This document shows, one piece after another, positions 51,744 to 60,559 of a DNA stretch of 64,000 nucleotides. The first letter of the stretch is position 1; each line of letters opens with the position of its first letter. The notes below the pieces were generated by a model that was not told where the DNA came from, searched no databases, and was given only the letters and a program-made list of their open reading frames with translations. A program made the translations under genes and the position numbers. Source of the DNA: an uncultured Prevotella sp. (lineage in GTDB: Bacteria > Bacteroidota > Bacteroidia > Bacteroidales > Bacteroidaceae); contig CALUGW010000008.1 of NCBI GenBank assembly GCA_944320305.1, positions 1 through 64,000 on the forward strand, in the 5' to 3' direction.

Positions 51744-52064
51744 TTATTTTGTGGCCTGCGAGCTGGCGGGGTCTTTGAAGATGTAGCCCTTGTCCACACG
51801 GATCACCACGCCCTTGGCGATTTCTATCTCAACGATGTTGGCCGCCAGGTCTATTTTCCTGACGGTTCCGTAGATGCCGCCGCCGGTGACCACTGAGGTG
51901 CCCTCGGTTATGGCGTTCTGGAATTTCTGTATTTCCTTCTGCTTTTTCTGCTGTGGCCTGATCATGAAGAAGTACAGGATGGCAAACATCAGAACCAGCA
52001 TTATTATCATGCTCATGCTGCTTCCGCCTTGTGCGGCCTGTGCGGCCAGGGTGATTGTTGTCAT
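51744..52064 (-). CDS. yajC: Preprotein translocase subunit YajC
   Basis: This 106-residue inner-membrane protein has one transmembrane helix (MIIMLVLMFAILYFFMI, about 18-34) followed by the signature RPQQKKQKEIQKFQNAI and a small cytoplasmic beta domain (VVTGGGIYGTVRKID). It is an accessory subunit of the SecDF-YajC protein export complex. It is second in the operon after nusB. Confidence 0.93.
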   Translation of the reverse strand: MTTITLAAQAAQGGSSMSMIIMLVLMFAILYFFMIRPQQKKQKEIQKFQNAITEGTSVVTGGGIYGTVRKIDLAANIVEIEIAKGVVIRVDKGYIFKDPASSQATK

Positions 52065-52086
52065 AATTGTTTAATAGGATTCGTTA

Positions 52087-53154
52087 TTACTGTTGGTTTT
52101 GTTCTTCTGTCGTCTCTTCCGCTGGCTGCTCTGCGGTGTCCCGGGCGCCGGCGGTGGCGCTGTCGGTCGCGTCGGCCTGCTTTTCCGTCTTGCCTGCGTC
52201 GCTCTGCCCGCTCTTGCGGCGCGACTCGCCGATGTGCTTCAGCAGCTTGCCCTCGCTCACGAGATGGCGGGCTATGGCGTCGAGCATGCCGTTGATGTAT
52301 CCGCCGCTGCGCGGTGTGCTGTAGAGCTTCGCAATGTCCACAAACTCGTTGATCGTCACGCTGAGGGGTATTGTCGGGAACGTCATCATCTCCGCGATGG
52401 CTATCTGCATTATCACCACGTCCATGTAGGCCAGGCGGCTGAAGTCCCAGTTGCGCGACGCCTCGCTCATGAAGCGCTGGTAGTCGTCGGCGTTGAGTAT
52501 TGCGGCGCGGAACAGCTTGCGGGCGTAGTCGCGGTCCTCCTCGTTGTCGTATTCGGGCAGAAGCTCCTGCTTCGCGCCGTTCTTCTCGTCAAAGCGCTTT
52601 ATGGTCTTGAGCACGAAGGTGTCCACGATCTCCTTGTCGTCGTTCCAGTAGAGGCTCTGCTCCTCGAGCACGGCGTCCAGCTCCTCGTTGTCCTGGATCA
52701 GCGCGCGGTAGAGCTTGCGCCACACCTCGCGGTCTTCGGCGTAGGAGTCCTCCTTGCTCTCCATGTAGTCTTTGTAGATCTGGCTCTCGGTTATCTGCTT
52801 GTAGAGCTTTTTCACGAATTCAATGTCGTTGTCCCACGACTTCTTCTTTGTCTCGGCGAATTCGTTGAGGGTCTTGTTCTCTTCAAGCTGCAGGGCGAAC
52901 CTGTTGTAGGCGAACTTCTGCGAGGGCATCTCGCCGCCCTCGCGGCGGGCGCGCGCCCGCGCCACTTCGAGAAACTGCCGCGCCTCTTTCGTCACGCTTA
53001 CGATGAGAGCCAGCAGGCAATTGTACAGGTCGTAGGCTTTCGAGAGGCTGAAAATCAGTTCTTTTTCAGCTGAGTCAATGTTCTTGCTGCCATTCTGATA
53101 GTACGCGTACATCAGCTGTACTATCTTCACCCTTATTATTTCGCGGTTTATCAT
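52087..53154 (-). CDS. nusB: Transcription antitermination factor NusB, long form
   Basis: This 355-residue protein is much longer than the roughly 140-residue proteobacterial NusB but is the form typical of Bacteroidota. The N-terminal part (MINREIIRVKIVQLMYAYYQ) and the C-terminal NusB fold (MDVVIMQIAIAEMMTFPTIP, TINEFVDIAKLYSTPRSGGY) are conserved, with a helical insert between them and a Glu/Thr/Gln-rich tail. It binds boxA RNA with S10 in rRNA antitermination. The start at 53154 is preferred to 53262 because a promoter box at 53232-53239 lies between. Confidence 0.92.
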   Translation of the reverse strand: MINREIIRVKIVQLMYAYYQNGSKNIDSAEKELIFSLSKAYDLYNCLLALIVSVTKEARQFLEVARARARREGGEMPSQKFAYNRFALQLEENKTLNEFAETKKKSWDNDIEFVKKLYKQITESQIYKDYMESKEDSYAEDREVWRKLYRALIQDNEELDAVLEEQSLYWNDDKEIVDTFVLKTIKRFDEKNGAKQELLPEYDNEEDRDYARKLFRAAILNADDYQRFMSEASRNWDFSRLAYMDVVIMQIAIAEMMTFPTIPLSVTINEFVDIAKLYSTPRSGGYINGMLDAIARHLVSEGKLLKHIGESRRKSGQSDAGKTEKQADATDSATAGARDTAEQPAEETTEEQNQQ

Positions 53155-53231
53155 ATCTTCTGCTTGTGTAGATTCTCCAATCTGTATTGCGGCCGCGGCT
53201 CTGCTCTTTGCGTGGCGCGGACTCACGAGTG

Positions 53232-53239
53232 CAAATTTA
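53232..53239 (-). promoter_or_regulatory. Promoter -7 box for the nusB operon
   Basis: The minus strand reads TAAATTTG, about 78 bases before the nusB start. Confidence 0.55.
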
Positions 53240-53429
53240 AATAAAAATCCGTTAGGGTGCAAGATTTCCGCCTTTTAATTGAGCTTTTTTATGAATAAAG
53301 TGCCGCGCGGCCTCTCTTTCTTGCCTCTTTTCTGTCTGCTCCGGTTGCGCGCGCCCGGTGCGAGGCTGTGCGGCGCCGCCGCCGGCCGGTGCCGTTGTGG
53401 CGGCCTCTCTGTTTGACTTATTTAACTTT

Positions 53430-53840
53430 CATGATGCTCCGAAGTGTTAAATTCTGGCGGGCGTCGGGCTTCGTGCGCGGCGTTTTCGCGGAGAACTTGC
53501 CGTCCGGCGGCAAATATCGCCAAAATGAGTGTGCAACCGTAACCGGCTGGCTCTGTGGGTCATATCACGCTTATGCGGCAGGCTGTGCAATCGGAGACCA
53601 TTGATTTCTGTCCGTAAAACGGCGGAAAACATTGTTTTTTGGCAAGAAAATGCCTGCAAGAAGGCCCTTTTTGCCTTGCGATATGGCCCTTTTCGCGTTG
53701 CGATAAGGCCTGTTTCGCTCTGCGATAAGGCCTGTTTCGCTCTGCGATATGACCCTTTTCGCAGAGCCGGGTCGGTCTCGCGGCGGCTTCAGACGCTCCT
53801 GCGCGTCTTCCGTTTTCTGTTTCGCCGCCTCAGGCCGTGT
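53430..53840 (+). repeat. Composite intergenic repeat, copy V, with five 22-nt units
   Basis: The gap 53155-54149 between nusB and rplY (995 bases) holds no gene. This element has the edge motif GAAGTGTTAAATTC (53441-53454), the box ATGAGTGTGCAACCGTAAC (53525-53543), and five 22-nt units at 53656-53765; two neighbouring ones are identical (GCGATAAGGCCTGTTTCGC). Beyond it, 53841-54026 shows nothing recognisable. Confidence 0.75.
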
Positions 53841-54026
53841 TAAATCACGTGATGTGAAATGCTAAAAAACGCAAAATCACGGCACTGCTTCTCCGTGCGG
53901 CTGCACGTGGCGCCGCACGGCGGAGCCGCCGCAGGCGCGTTGACCTGCGGGGTGGGATAGGGGATTCGCGTTTGCACCCGTTTAGGGTTAAAAATGCTTA
54001 TTGCCGCCAACAAATGCGCCGAACGC

Positions 54027-54057
54027 TTGTCTGTTTGGATAAAAACGTGTAACTTTG
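54027..54057 (+). promoter_or_regulatory. Promoter of the rplY-pth-hslR operon
   Basis: TAACTTTG at 54050-54057 is preceded by TTG at 54027-54029 with a 20-base spacing. The leader is about 85 bases. Confidence 0.7.
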
Positions 54058-54149
54058 CACCGCTTTTTCAAGCACATCGAAAATTGATTCGTGTGATGGT
54101 GAATTAAGCAAAGACATCAAACTTAATTTAGAGTAACACTAATTTTAAA

Positions 54150-54752
54150 ATGAAAGAAATCAGACTTGAGGGTACGAAGCGTACCGAGACTGGAAAGAAG
54201 GCAACCAAGTTGCTGCGCCGTGAGGGACTTGTTCCCTGCAATGTGTATGGTGAGAAGAAAGGCGAGAACGGCCTGCCCGAGGCACTCTCGTTCGCCGTCT
54301 CAATGAAAGACCTGCGCAAGATTGTCTACACACCCCACATCTACGTTGTCAATCTCGTCATCGACGGCGAGAGCCACACCGCTGTTCTCAAGGAGCTGCA
54401 GTTCCATCCGGTGACAGACGCCGTGCTGCACGTGGACTTCTTCGAGGTGAACGAGGAGAAGCCGCTCACCATCGGCATCCCCGTGAAGCTCAACGGACTG
54501 GCACAGGGTGTGCGCGACGGTGGCCGCATCAACCTCTCTATCCGCAAGATCAACGTGCGCGCTCCTTATCAGACGATTCCCGAGCACCTCGACATCGACG
54601 TCACCAACCTGCGCCTGGGCAAGAGCCTCCGCGTGGGCGACCTCAGCTTCGAGGGGCTTGAGCTTGTTACTCCGGCCGATGTGGTGGTATGCTCCGTCAA
54701 GGCAACACGTGCGTCCAAGTCGGCCGCAGCCGCCGAAGCAGCTAACAGCTGA
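54150..54752 (+). CDS. rplY: 50S ribosomal protein L25/general stress protein Ctc
   Basis: This 200-residue 5S-rRNA-binding ribosomal protein of the long CTC type has an N-terminal L25 domain (RTETGKKATKLLRREGLVPC, VLKELQFHPVTDAVLHVDFFEV) and a C-terminal beta domain (DLSFEGLELVTPADVVVCSV), then an Ala/Lys tail. Its stop shares a base with the pth start (TGATG). Confidence 0.96.
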   Translation: MKEIRLEGTKRTETGKKATKLLRREGLVPCNVYGEKKGENGLPEALSFAVSMKDLRKIVYTPHIYVVNLVIDGESHTAVLKELQFHPVTDAVLHVDFFEVNEEKPLTIGIPVKLNGLAQGVRDGGRINLSIRKINVRAPYQTIPEHLDIDVTNLRLGKSLRVGDLSFEGLELVTPADVVVCSVKATRASKSAAAAEAANS

Positions 54753-55324
54753 TGGATAAGTATCTGATAGTGGGGCTGGGCAATGTCGGAAGCGAGTACG
54801 ACATGACCCGCCACAACACAGGATTCATGGTATTGGACGCTTTTGCTAAAGCGTCCAATATTGTTTTTGACGACCGCCGCTACGGCTTTGTCGGCGAGGG
54901 CACTCTGCGCGGGCGCAAGCTGCTGCTGCTCAAGCCGTCCACGTTTATGAACCTCAGCGGCAATGCCGTGCGCTACTGGCTCGGCAAGGAGAAGATAGAC
55001 GTCAGCCGGATGCTCGTCGTCGTGGACGACCTGGCGCTGCCCCTGGGCGCGCTCCGCCTGAAGGCCTCCGGCAGCAACGCCGGCCACAACGGTCTGGGCA
55101 ACATACAGTCGGTGCTGGGCACCGAGCGCTACTGCCGCCTGCGCGTCGGCATAGGCAACGATTTTCCGCGCGGGGCGCAGGTGGAGTGGGTGCTCGGGCG
55201 CTATTCGGCCGAGGAGCTGCAGACGCTCCAGCCGAGCATCGCCACGGCCTGCGAGATGATCAGGAGCTTCGTGCTCAGCGGCGTTGACGTGACGATGAAC
55301 CTTTTCAACAAGAAGAAGCTATGA
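54752..55324 (+). CDS. pth: Peptidyl-tRNA hydrolase
   Basis: This 190-residue enzyme releases tRNA from stalled peptidyl-tRNA. It has the N-terminal VGLGNVGSEYDMTRHNTGF, with the catalytic histidine near residue 21, then LLKPSTFMNLSG and GSNAGHNGLGNI. It is in an operon with rplY and the S4-domain gene, overlapping both neighbours. Confidence 0.97.
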   Translation: MDKYLIVGLGNVGSEYDMTRHNTGFMVLDAFAKASNIVFDDRRYGFVGEGTLRGRKLLLLKPSTFMNLSGNAVRYWLGKEKIDVSRMLVVVDDLALPLGALRLKASGSNAGHNGLGNIQSVLGTERYCRLRVGIGNDFPRGAQVEWVLGRYSAEELQTLQPSIATACEMIRSFVLSGVDVTMNLFNKKKL

Positions 55325-55743
55325 GCGGCGAGGCAAGGATTGACAAGTGGCTCTGGGCGGCGCGAGTGTTCAAGACGCGCTCCCTGGCCGCCGACGCCTG
55401 CAAGAACGGGCGCGTGACCATCGGCGGCGTGAACGTCAAGCCGTCTCACACGGTGAAGGCCGGCGAGACCGTCAGCGTGCGCAAGCCGCCGATAACCTAT
55501 TCGTTCAAGATTCTGCAGCCCATCGAGCAGCGCGTGGGGGCGAAGATGCTGCCGCAGGTCTATGAGAACGTGACGCCGCAGGAGCAGTACGAGCTGCTCG
55601 AGATGACACGCATCAGCGGCTTTGTGAACCGCGCCCGCGGCACAGGACGCCCCACGAAAAAGGAGCGCCGGTCGCTCGACGCGTTCATAGGCCCGTCGCT
55701 CGGGGGCTTCGACGACGCTGACGACTGGGATGACGACGAGTGA
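55321..55743 (+). CDS. hslR: S4-domain RNA-binding protein, Hsp15-like
   Basis: This 140-residue protein has an S4 RNA-binding domain at its N-terminus (RIDKWLWAARVFKTRSLAADAC, VKPSHTVKAGETVSV). The C-terminal part contains a basic patch (GRPTKKERRSLDAFIG) and an acidic tail. Hsp15 binds 50S subunits carrying nascent chains and recycles them; the neighbouring pth fits that theme. Its start overlaps the pth stop. Confidence 0.9.
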   Translation: MSGEARIDKWLWAARVFKTRSLAADACKNGRVTIGGVNVKPSHTVKAGETVSVRKPPITYSFKILQPIEQRVGAKMLPQVYENVTPQEQYELLEMTRISGFVNRARGTGRPTKKERRSLDAFIGPSLGGFDDADDWDDDE

Positions 55744-55830
55744 CACCGGCCGCCATGGCCTGCGGAGACTGAGTGCGTCGGGCGGCGGCACCGCGCTTAA
55801 TGTTTTTAATTACTTAAATATTCCCATTAG

Positions 55831-56937
55831 ATGAAACCATTGAAGAAACTGATGATTGCCGCGGCCGCGCTGCCCCTGCTCACCTCGTGCATGAGCGACG
55901 GCAACTCTTTTGCCGGCATTTTCGGCGTGAGCGCCAACGGCGGCAAGTTCGTCTATGCCAACACGGCATACGCTTTCGTGTCGTTCGGGTCATACGGCTC
56001 GTGGCACATCGAGCAAAGCTCAGGCGCCGACTGGTGCCGCGTCGAGCAGATGAAGGGCGCCGGAAACGCCTACTACAGCATCCCGGCATGGTTCGGGCTT
56101 AACACCACCGACGCGCCGCGCGAGGCCGTCTTCACCGTCCGCGACGACGAGAACGGCGACGACGCTTACGGACGCTTCGCCTTCGGGCAGCGTGCCACAC
56201 GCATCGACGGGAGCCTCGGCTCGGCCGCGCTTGTCACTGAGATAAGCGGCGACGACGGCTCCCGGATCACTGTCGAGTATGACACGCTCTGCCGTGCCGT
56301 TGACATCGTGATGACGAAAAACGGCACGCAGCTCAGCCATCTTGACGTGGCCTACGGCGCGGACGACTCCACATACTTCATGACCGTAAACCAGCTGCGG
56401 GCCGATTGCGACTTCGCCTACCAGCCCTACCGGCTGGTATCAGAGACCGACACGGTGGGATATTACGAGCAGAGCTATGTCATCGACGAGAGCTGGGACG
56501 CCTTCAACGTGGAGGAGCACAAGACCGGAGGCGAGGTTGTGGCCCAGTCGCTGCTCTTCACCAAGGGCAGCATGCGCACAGGCAGCCCCGACGACGAGCA
56601 GTCGGCCGACAGCCTGGGCTACTACCACCGCCAGGCCGACGGCACAGTCAGCGTGGAGCGGCTGAAGCTGGCCTACAGCCAGAACAGCAACAGGCGCCAG
56701 TCGCTCGACGTCAACCAGCTGCTGCTCGGGGTCGAGCGGTGCAGCCCGTACCAGCTCATATCGCTCTTCCGCAACGCCCGCAACAGCTTCGTGATCTCGG
56801 AGGCATCCGCGGCTGACGGCAAGTACACCGTGGAGACCACCCTCAACGCCGACAAGAGCGTGGCCACGATGGCCGTAACCGACAAGCAGGGGCGCAAGAT
56901 CACCTATACATTCACTTACTCCAGTATGCCCCGCTGA
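55831..56937 (+). CDS. Lipoprotein with BACON-like N-terminal domain, unknown function
   Basis: This 368-residue protein has a lipoprotein signal (MKPLKKLMIAAAALPLLTSCMSD, Cys near residue 20). Residues about 35-125 look like a BACON-type beta-sandwich (SYGSWHIEQSSGADWCRVEQ, then EAVFTVRDDENGDDAY); the remainder is beta-rich and mentions no catalytic motif (YLLGVERCSPYQLISL-like region near 300). It probably faces the periplasm or outside. The stop overlaps the purN start (TGATG), an odd coupling of an envelope lipoprotein with purine synthesis. Confidence 0.65.
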   Translation: MKPLKKLMIAAAALPLLTSCMSDGNSFAGIFGVSANGGKFVYANTAYAFVSFGSYGSWHIEQSSGADWCRVEQMKGAGNAYYSIPAWFGLNTTDAPREAVFTVRDDENGDDAYGRFAFGQRATRIDGSLGSAALVTEISGDDGSRITVEYDTLCRAVDIVMTKNGTQLSHLDVAYGADDSTYFMTVNQLRADCDFAYQPYRLVSETDTVGYYEQSYVIDESWDAFNVEEHKTGGEVVAQSLLFTKGSMRTGSPDDEQSADSLGYYHRQADGTVSVERLKLAYSQNSNRRQSLDVNQLLLGVERCSPYQLISLFRNARNSFVISEASAADGKYTVETTLNADKSVATMAVTDKQGRKITYTFTYSSMPR

Positions 56938-57509
56938 TGGTCAACGTTGCGATATTTGTATCAGGAAGCGGCACCAACTGCGAGAACATCATCCGCCATT
57001 TCAGCGGCAGCGCCGACGTGAGGGTGGCGCTTGTGCTCAGCAACAGGGCCGACGCCTACGCCCTGGTCAGGGCCGGACGGCTCGGCGTGCCGTCTGTGGT
57101 GATGCCCAAGGCCGACTTCTGCGACGAGCGTAAGCTCACAGCCGTGCTTGACGACCACTCGATAGACTTCATCGTTCTGGCCGGCTTCCTGCTCATGGTG
57201 CCGCCGTTCCTCACGGCGCGCTTTCCGCGCCGCATCGTCAACATACACCCGGCGCTGCTGCCGAAGTATGGCGGCAAGGGCATGTATGGACACCATGTGC
57301 ACGAGGCGGTGCGCGCCTCGGGCGACACGGAGACCGGCATCACCATCCACTATGTGAGCAATGTGTGCGATGGGGGCGAGATAATCTTCCAGGCCAAGAC
57401 CCCCGTGCAGCCCAGCGACACACCCGACGACATCGCCGCCTCGGTGCACCGGCTGGAGCAGCGCTATTTTCCAGAGGTCATCGAGAGGGTCATCAGGGAG
57501 CAGTTCTGA
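56937..57509 (+). CDS. purN: Phosphoribosylglycinamide formyltransferase
   Basis: This 190-residue enzyme transfers formyl from 10-formyl-THF to GAR in purine synthesis. It has the N-terminal phosphate-binding VSGSGTNCENII, the catalytic segment VNIHPALLPKYGGKGMYGHH, and the C-terminal HYVSNVCDGGEIIFQ with the conserved aspartate. Its start overlaps the preceding lipoprotein gene by one base. A terminator follows. Confidence 0.95.
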   Translation: MVNVAIFVSGSGTNCENIIRHFSGSADVRVALVLSNRADAYALVRAGRLGVPSVVMPKADFCDERKLTAVLDDHSIDFIVLAGFLLMVPPFLTARFPRRIVNIHPALLPKYGGKGMYGHHVHEAVRASGDTETGITIHYVSNVCDGGEIIFQAKTPVQPSDTPDDIAASVHRLEQRYFPEVIERVIREQF

Positions 57510-57534
57510 CCGCGAAGAGCGGCAAACGGCAAAG

Positions 57535-57570
57535 CCCCGCGCCTGCGGCACATCCGTCACAGGCGCGGGG
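57535..57570 (+). terminator. Terminator after purN
   Basis: CCCCGCGCCTG and CAGGCGCGGGG form a perfect 11-bp stem with a 14-base loop, followed by ATTTCCTTTCTT. The rest of the gap to fabI (57571-57781) shows no gene. Confidence 0.8.
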
Positions 57571-57781
57571 ATTTCCTTTCTTGTTGGCTCTGGCGGCCGC
57601 TCCATGTTCCCAAATCGCAACTATATACTTTTATTGTACAAGGGACATGAGACAATGGAACCGCTCAGGCTTGGCAGCCACTCGGAGCCTTTCAAGAAAT
57701 AACGAATCTTGGCAAATTGCGGAAATCCATTTTTGTTTGCGCCTGCAAGAGGCATTGCTTTGGTATCTTTTGCGCGAAAGA

Positions 57782-57813
57782 TTTGTCCGTGTTGCACATT
57801 TGTTGTAATTTTG
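57782..57813 (+). promoter_or_regulatory. Promoter for fabI
   Basis: TTTG at 57782-57785 and TAATTTTG at 57806-57813, 20 bases apart, fit the -33/-7 consensus. The start codon is 33 bases downstream. Confidence 0.75.
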
Positions 57814-57846
57814 CAGCGTGTATAACGAACAAAAAGAATATTCACT

Positions 57847-58704
57847 ATGACTCACAACTTATTGAAAGGCAAGCGCGGCATCATCTTCGGCGCGCTCAAC
57901 GAGGACTCCATCGCATGGAAAGTGGCTGTAAAGGCTGTAGAGGAAGGAGCCTCAATAACACTGAGCAACACGCCGATGGCACTGCGCATGGGCACGCTCA
58001 ACGAGCTTAGCGAGCGCCTGCACGCCCCTATTGTGGCTGCCGACGCCACCAGCGTTGAGGATCTCGAGAAGGTGTTCAAGGAGTCTGTCGAGCTGCTCGG
58101 CGGCAAGATTGACTTTGTGCTCCACTCCATCGGCATGAGCCCCAACGTGCGCAAGCACCGCACTTACGACGACCTGGACTACAGCTACCTGCAGAAGACG
58201 CTCGACATCTCGGCCATCTCGTTCCACAAGATGCTGCAGGTGGCCAAGAAGCAGGACGCCATCGCCGAGTACGGGTCGGTTGTGGCGCTGACATATGTGG
58301 CAGCCCAGCGCACATTCTTCGGCTACAACGACATGGCCGACGCCAAGAGCATGCTTGAGAGCATCGCCCGCAGCTTCGGCTACATCTACGGCCGCGAGAA
58401 GAACGTGCGCATAAACACCATCTCGCAGTCGCCCACTCCTACGACCGCCGGCAAGGGCATCAAGGACATGGACAACCTGATGGACTTCGCCAACAAGATG
58501 TCGCCGCTGGGCAACGCCTCTGCCGACGACTGCGCCAACTACTGCGTGATGATGTTCTCCGACTTCACCCGCAAGGTGACGATGCAGAACCTCTACCACG
58601 ACGGCGGCTTCTCGTCGATGGGCATGAGCCTGCGCGCCATGAACCAGTATGCCAAGGACCTCGCCCCCTATGAGGACGAGAACGGCAAGATTATCTACGG
58701 ATAA
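57847..58704 (+). CDS. fabI: Enoyl-[acyl-carrier-protein] reductase (NADH)
   Basis: This 285-residue short-chain dehydrogenase-type enzyme carries out the final reduction of fatty-acid elongation. The FabI-type cofactor motif is IIFGALNEDSIAWKVAV. LHSIGMSPN and the catalytic Tyr/Lys pair in YNDMADAKSMLE are present, as is SPTPTTAGKGIKD. Its length is slightly above the proteobacterial 262, as usual in Bacteroidota. It is monocistronic, with its own promoter and terminator. Confidence 0.96.
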   Translation: MTHNLLKGKRGIIFGALNEDSIAWKVAVKAVEEGASITLSNTPMALRMGTLNELSERLHAPIVAADATSVEDLEKVFKESVELLGGKIDFVLHSIGMSPNVRKHRTYDDLDYSYLQKTLDISAISFHKMLQVAKKQDAIAEYGSVVALTYVAAQRTFFGYNDMADAKSMLESIARSFGYIYGREKNVRINTISQSPTPTTAGKGIKDMDNLMDFANKMSPLGNASADDCANYCVMMFSDFTRKVTMQNLYHDGGFSSMGMSLRAMNQYAKDLAPYEDENGKIIYG

Positions 58705-58730
58705 GGCTTGTTCGGCAATACATACAGACG

Positions 58731-58768
58731 CAAGGCGGCGGCCACCACGATGGGTGACCGCCGCCTTG
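58731..58768. terminator. Bidirectional terminator after fabI
   Basis: CAAGGCGGCGG and CCGCCGCCTTG pair perfectly around 16 bases, in which ACC/GGT also pairs, between convergent fabI (+) and the lipoprotein gene (-). Confidence 0.75.
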
Positions 58769-58792
58769 TTCCGTTATTGCCGCCTGCCGCGC

Positions 58793-59662
58793 TCAGCGGG
58801 CGAACGTGCCCTTGCGCACCGGGCCGGAGCCAGCGCGGCGCAGCGCTGAGAGGCGGGTTTTGGCCGAGGCCACGCCAGTGCCGCTGATGTAGGGCGTCCA
58901 GTCGAAGCCCTCGGTGTCTTCAAAGGCGAACTTGAACCACTTCTCGCCGTAGCTCACCGAGCCGGTGAAGCGCGTGGTGGTGAGGGCGTAGTTGGTGAAG
59001 ATGGCGCGCGTCATCCACGCATTGCCGTTCTCAACGTAGTTGACGGCTATCACCCCCTCGGCCTGCGACCATGTGAACGGCGTGTAGGCATAGTTGTCCT
59101 TTGGCGCGTAGGTGTCGTAGTCGAGCTGCGCCCCGGTGCCGTCGGAGGCAAACTCCATGACGGTCTCGCAGCTGTCGTCGCCCAGACCGTACACCGTGCT
59201 GTAGAACTCTTTTATCAGGCCCTGCCACTGGCCCACGAGCGGAGTGGCCGGCTGCTGCGGCTCCTGGCCAGTGTCGGCGACCAACGGCACTTTGCCGATG
59301 TAGAGGTGGCTGTTGCTGAACGAATAGGCGTTATCCTCGCGCACGCCGTCGGAGTCGTAGACAAAGGTCAGCGTGCGGCTGTCGGCGCCCCACACGAAAG
59401 TGTCGCCGTAGGTCTGCCCGGCCTCTGTCACGCTGTAAGAGCCTGTACGGTCGCTGTTGAGCACAACGCGGTAGACCGACGAGGGATCGTCGTCGGACAC
59501 GTAGCGCCCCACAAGCGCCCGCTCGTAAGAGTTCAGCTCGCCCGAGGGGGAGCCTCCGCCACCGGCCCATCCGGGGCCGCGGTAATAGTCGTCGTCATTG
59601 TCGCAGGCGACAAACGCCAGTGGCGCAAGAGCCACCAGCAGCACTGTCAGAATCTTCTTCAT
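58793..59662 (-). CDS. Lipocalin-like lipoprotein, unknown function
   Basis: This 289-residue protein has a lipoprotein signal (MKKILTVLLVALAPLAFVACDND, Cys near residue 20) and a Gly-rich linker (GPGWAGGGGSPSG). Two similar beta domains are apparent: residues about 45-125 (ALVGRYVSDDDPSSVYRVVL) and 140-250 (PLVGQWQGLIKEFYSTVYGL), each starting VGxY/W as lipocalin-like domains do. The C-terminal 25 residues are basic. The start at 59662 gives the lipobox; 59683 is in frame but leads with a non-signal segment. Confidence 0.65.
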   Translation of the reverse strand: MKKILTVLLVALAPLAFVACDNDDDYYRGPGWAGGGGSPSGELNSYERALVGRYVSDDDPSSVYRVVLNSDRTGSYSVTEAGQTYGDTFVWGADSRTLTFVYDSDGVREDNAYSFSNSHLYIGKVPLVADTGQEPQQPATPLVGQWQGLIKEFYSTVYGLGDDSCETVMEFASDGTGAQLDYDTYAPKDNYAYTPFTWSQAEGVIAVNYVENGNAWMTRAIFTNYALTTTRFTGSVSYGEKWFKFAFEDTEGFDWTPYISGTGVASAKTRLSALRRAGSGPVRKGTFAR

Positions 59663-59731
59663 GTCAAAATCTGTTGCTTTCACAATTACTGTTTCAACCT
59701 TTCTGCTTTTTTACCTTTTTACCTTTAACAT

Positions 59732-60430
59732 TCAGTCCTTGAGCGAGTAGGTGACGGTTATCACGCCGCGCACCTTCTTTATATAAGGTGTGTTGGCGTC
59801 GCGGTCGTCGATGGAGAACTGCCCCTGCGAGGCGCTCATAATCTTGCCCAGGCGGCTGTTGCTGTTTTCGGCAAACTGCTCTGCCGTCGTCTCGGCGTTC
59901 TTGATGGCCTCCTGCATCATCTGCGGCTTCATCTTCTGGAACGACACATACTCATAGGTGACGCCGGTGCCATAGCCGCCGTCAACCACGGCCACGCCCT
60001 GCTTGAGCAGCTCGCCCTGCCGCGCGATGATGCCTCGCACGAGCTTGACGTTTGACGATGTGACCGTGATGGTTGACGTGATGTTGTAGCGGTAGCGGTG
60101 GTTCTGCACCCCGTAGCGCTCGGCCTGCAGGTCCACCACCACCGGGGCGTTGACGCTGATCTCGGAGTCCTTCACGCCGTTCTGCCTCAGGAATGCCTTT
60201 ACTTTCTCGTTGGTGGTGTTGATCTTTGTGTAGAGCGCGGGCAGGTCGTCGCCCAGCTCCTTGGTCAGTATGGGCCAGGTCACCTTGTCGGCCGCCACCT
60301 CCTTTTCGGCCAGCCCCTTGACGGTAACAGTGCGGTCTTTGTCTGTAAACCCGTCGATGCCCCACTTTATGCACAGGCCGAGCACCACAATGCCCACGGC
60401 CAGTATCGCTGCTTCTTTTATTCTGTTCAT
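59732..60430 (-). CDS. SIMPL-domain (DUF541) protein
   Basis: This 232-residue protein has an N-terminal membrane anchor or signal (AAILAVGIVVLGLCIKWGI, residues about 7-25) and a periplasmic SIMPL domain (TVTVKGLAEKEVAADKVTWP, YEYVSFQKMKPQMMQEAIKN, TPYIKKVRGVITVTYSL). Relatives in Proteobacteria are envelope proteins linked to oxidative stress; the function here is not known. It has a promoter box at 60470-60477. The region after it contains two TTTTTACC words rather than a hairpin. Confidence 0.85.
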   Translation of the reverse strand: MNRIKEAAILAVGIVVLGLCIKWGIDGFTDKDRTVTVKGLAEKEVAADKVTWPILTKELGDDLPALYTKINTTNEKVKAFLRQNGVKDSEISVNAPVVVDLQAERYGVQNHRYRYNITSTITVTSSNVKLVRGIIARQGELLKQGVAVVDGGYGTGVTYEYVSFQKMKPQMMQEAIKNAETTAEQFAENSNSRLGKIMSASQGQFSIDDRDANTPYIKKVRGVITVTYSLKD

Positions 60431-60469
60431 AGCTCAGCAATATTTGAAATTGGTTATTAATTGACGTAA

Positions 60470-60477
60470 CAAAGATA
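60470..60477 (-). promoter_or_regulatory. Promoter -7 box for the SIMPL-domain gene
   Basis: The minus strand reads TATCTTTG, 39 bases before the start codon. Confidence 0.55.
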
Positions 60478-60559
60478 CTAAATGTATTAATAAGAAACCG
60501 CACCGCGCTGCCGATTTACGGTTAATTAACGGGTATTATCACAAGCCGCCGACAGTGAA

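Noticed and set aside
53656..53765. CRISPR-like array
   Set aside because: The 22-nt units follow each other directly with no unique spacers, and no cas genes are in the window; it is a tandem palindromic repeat.
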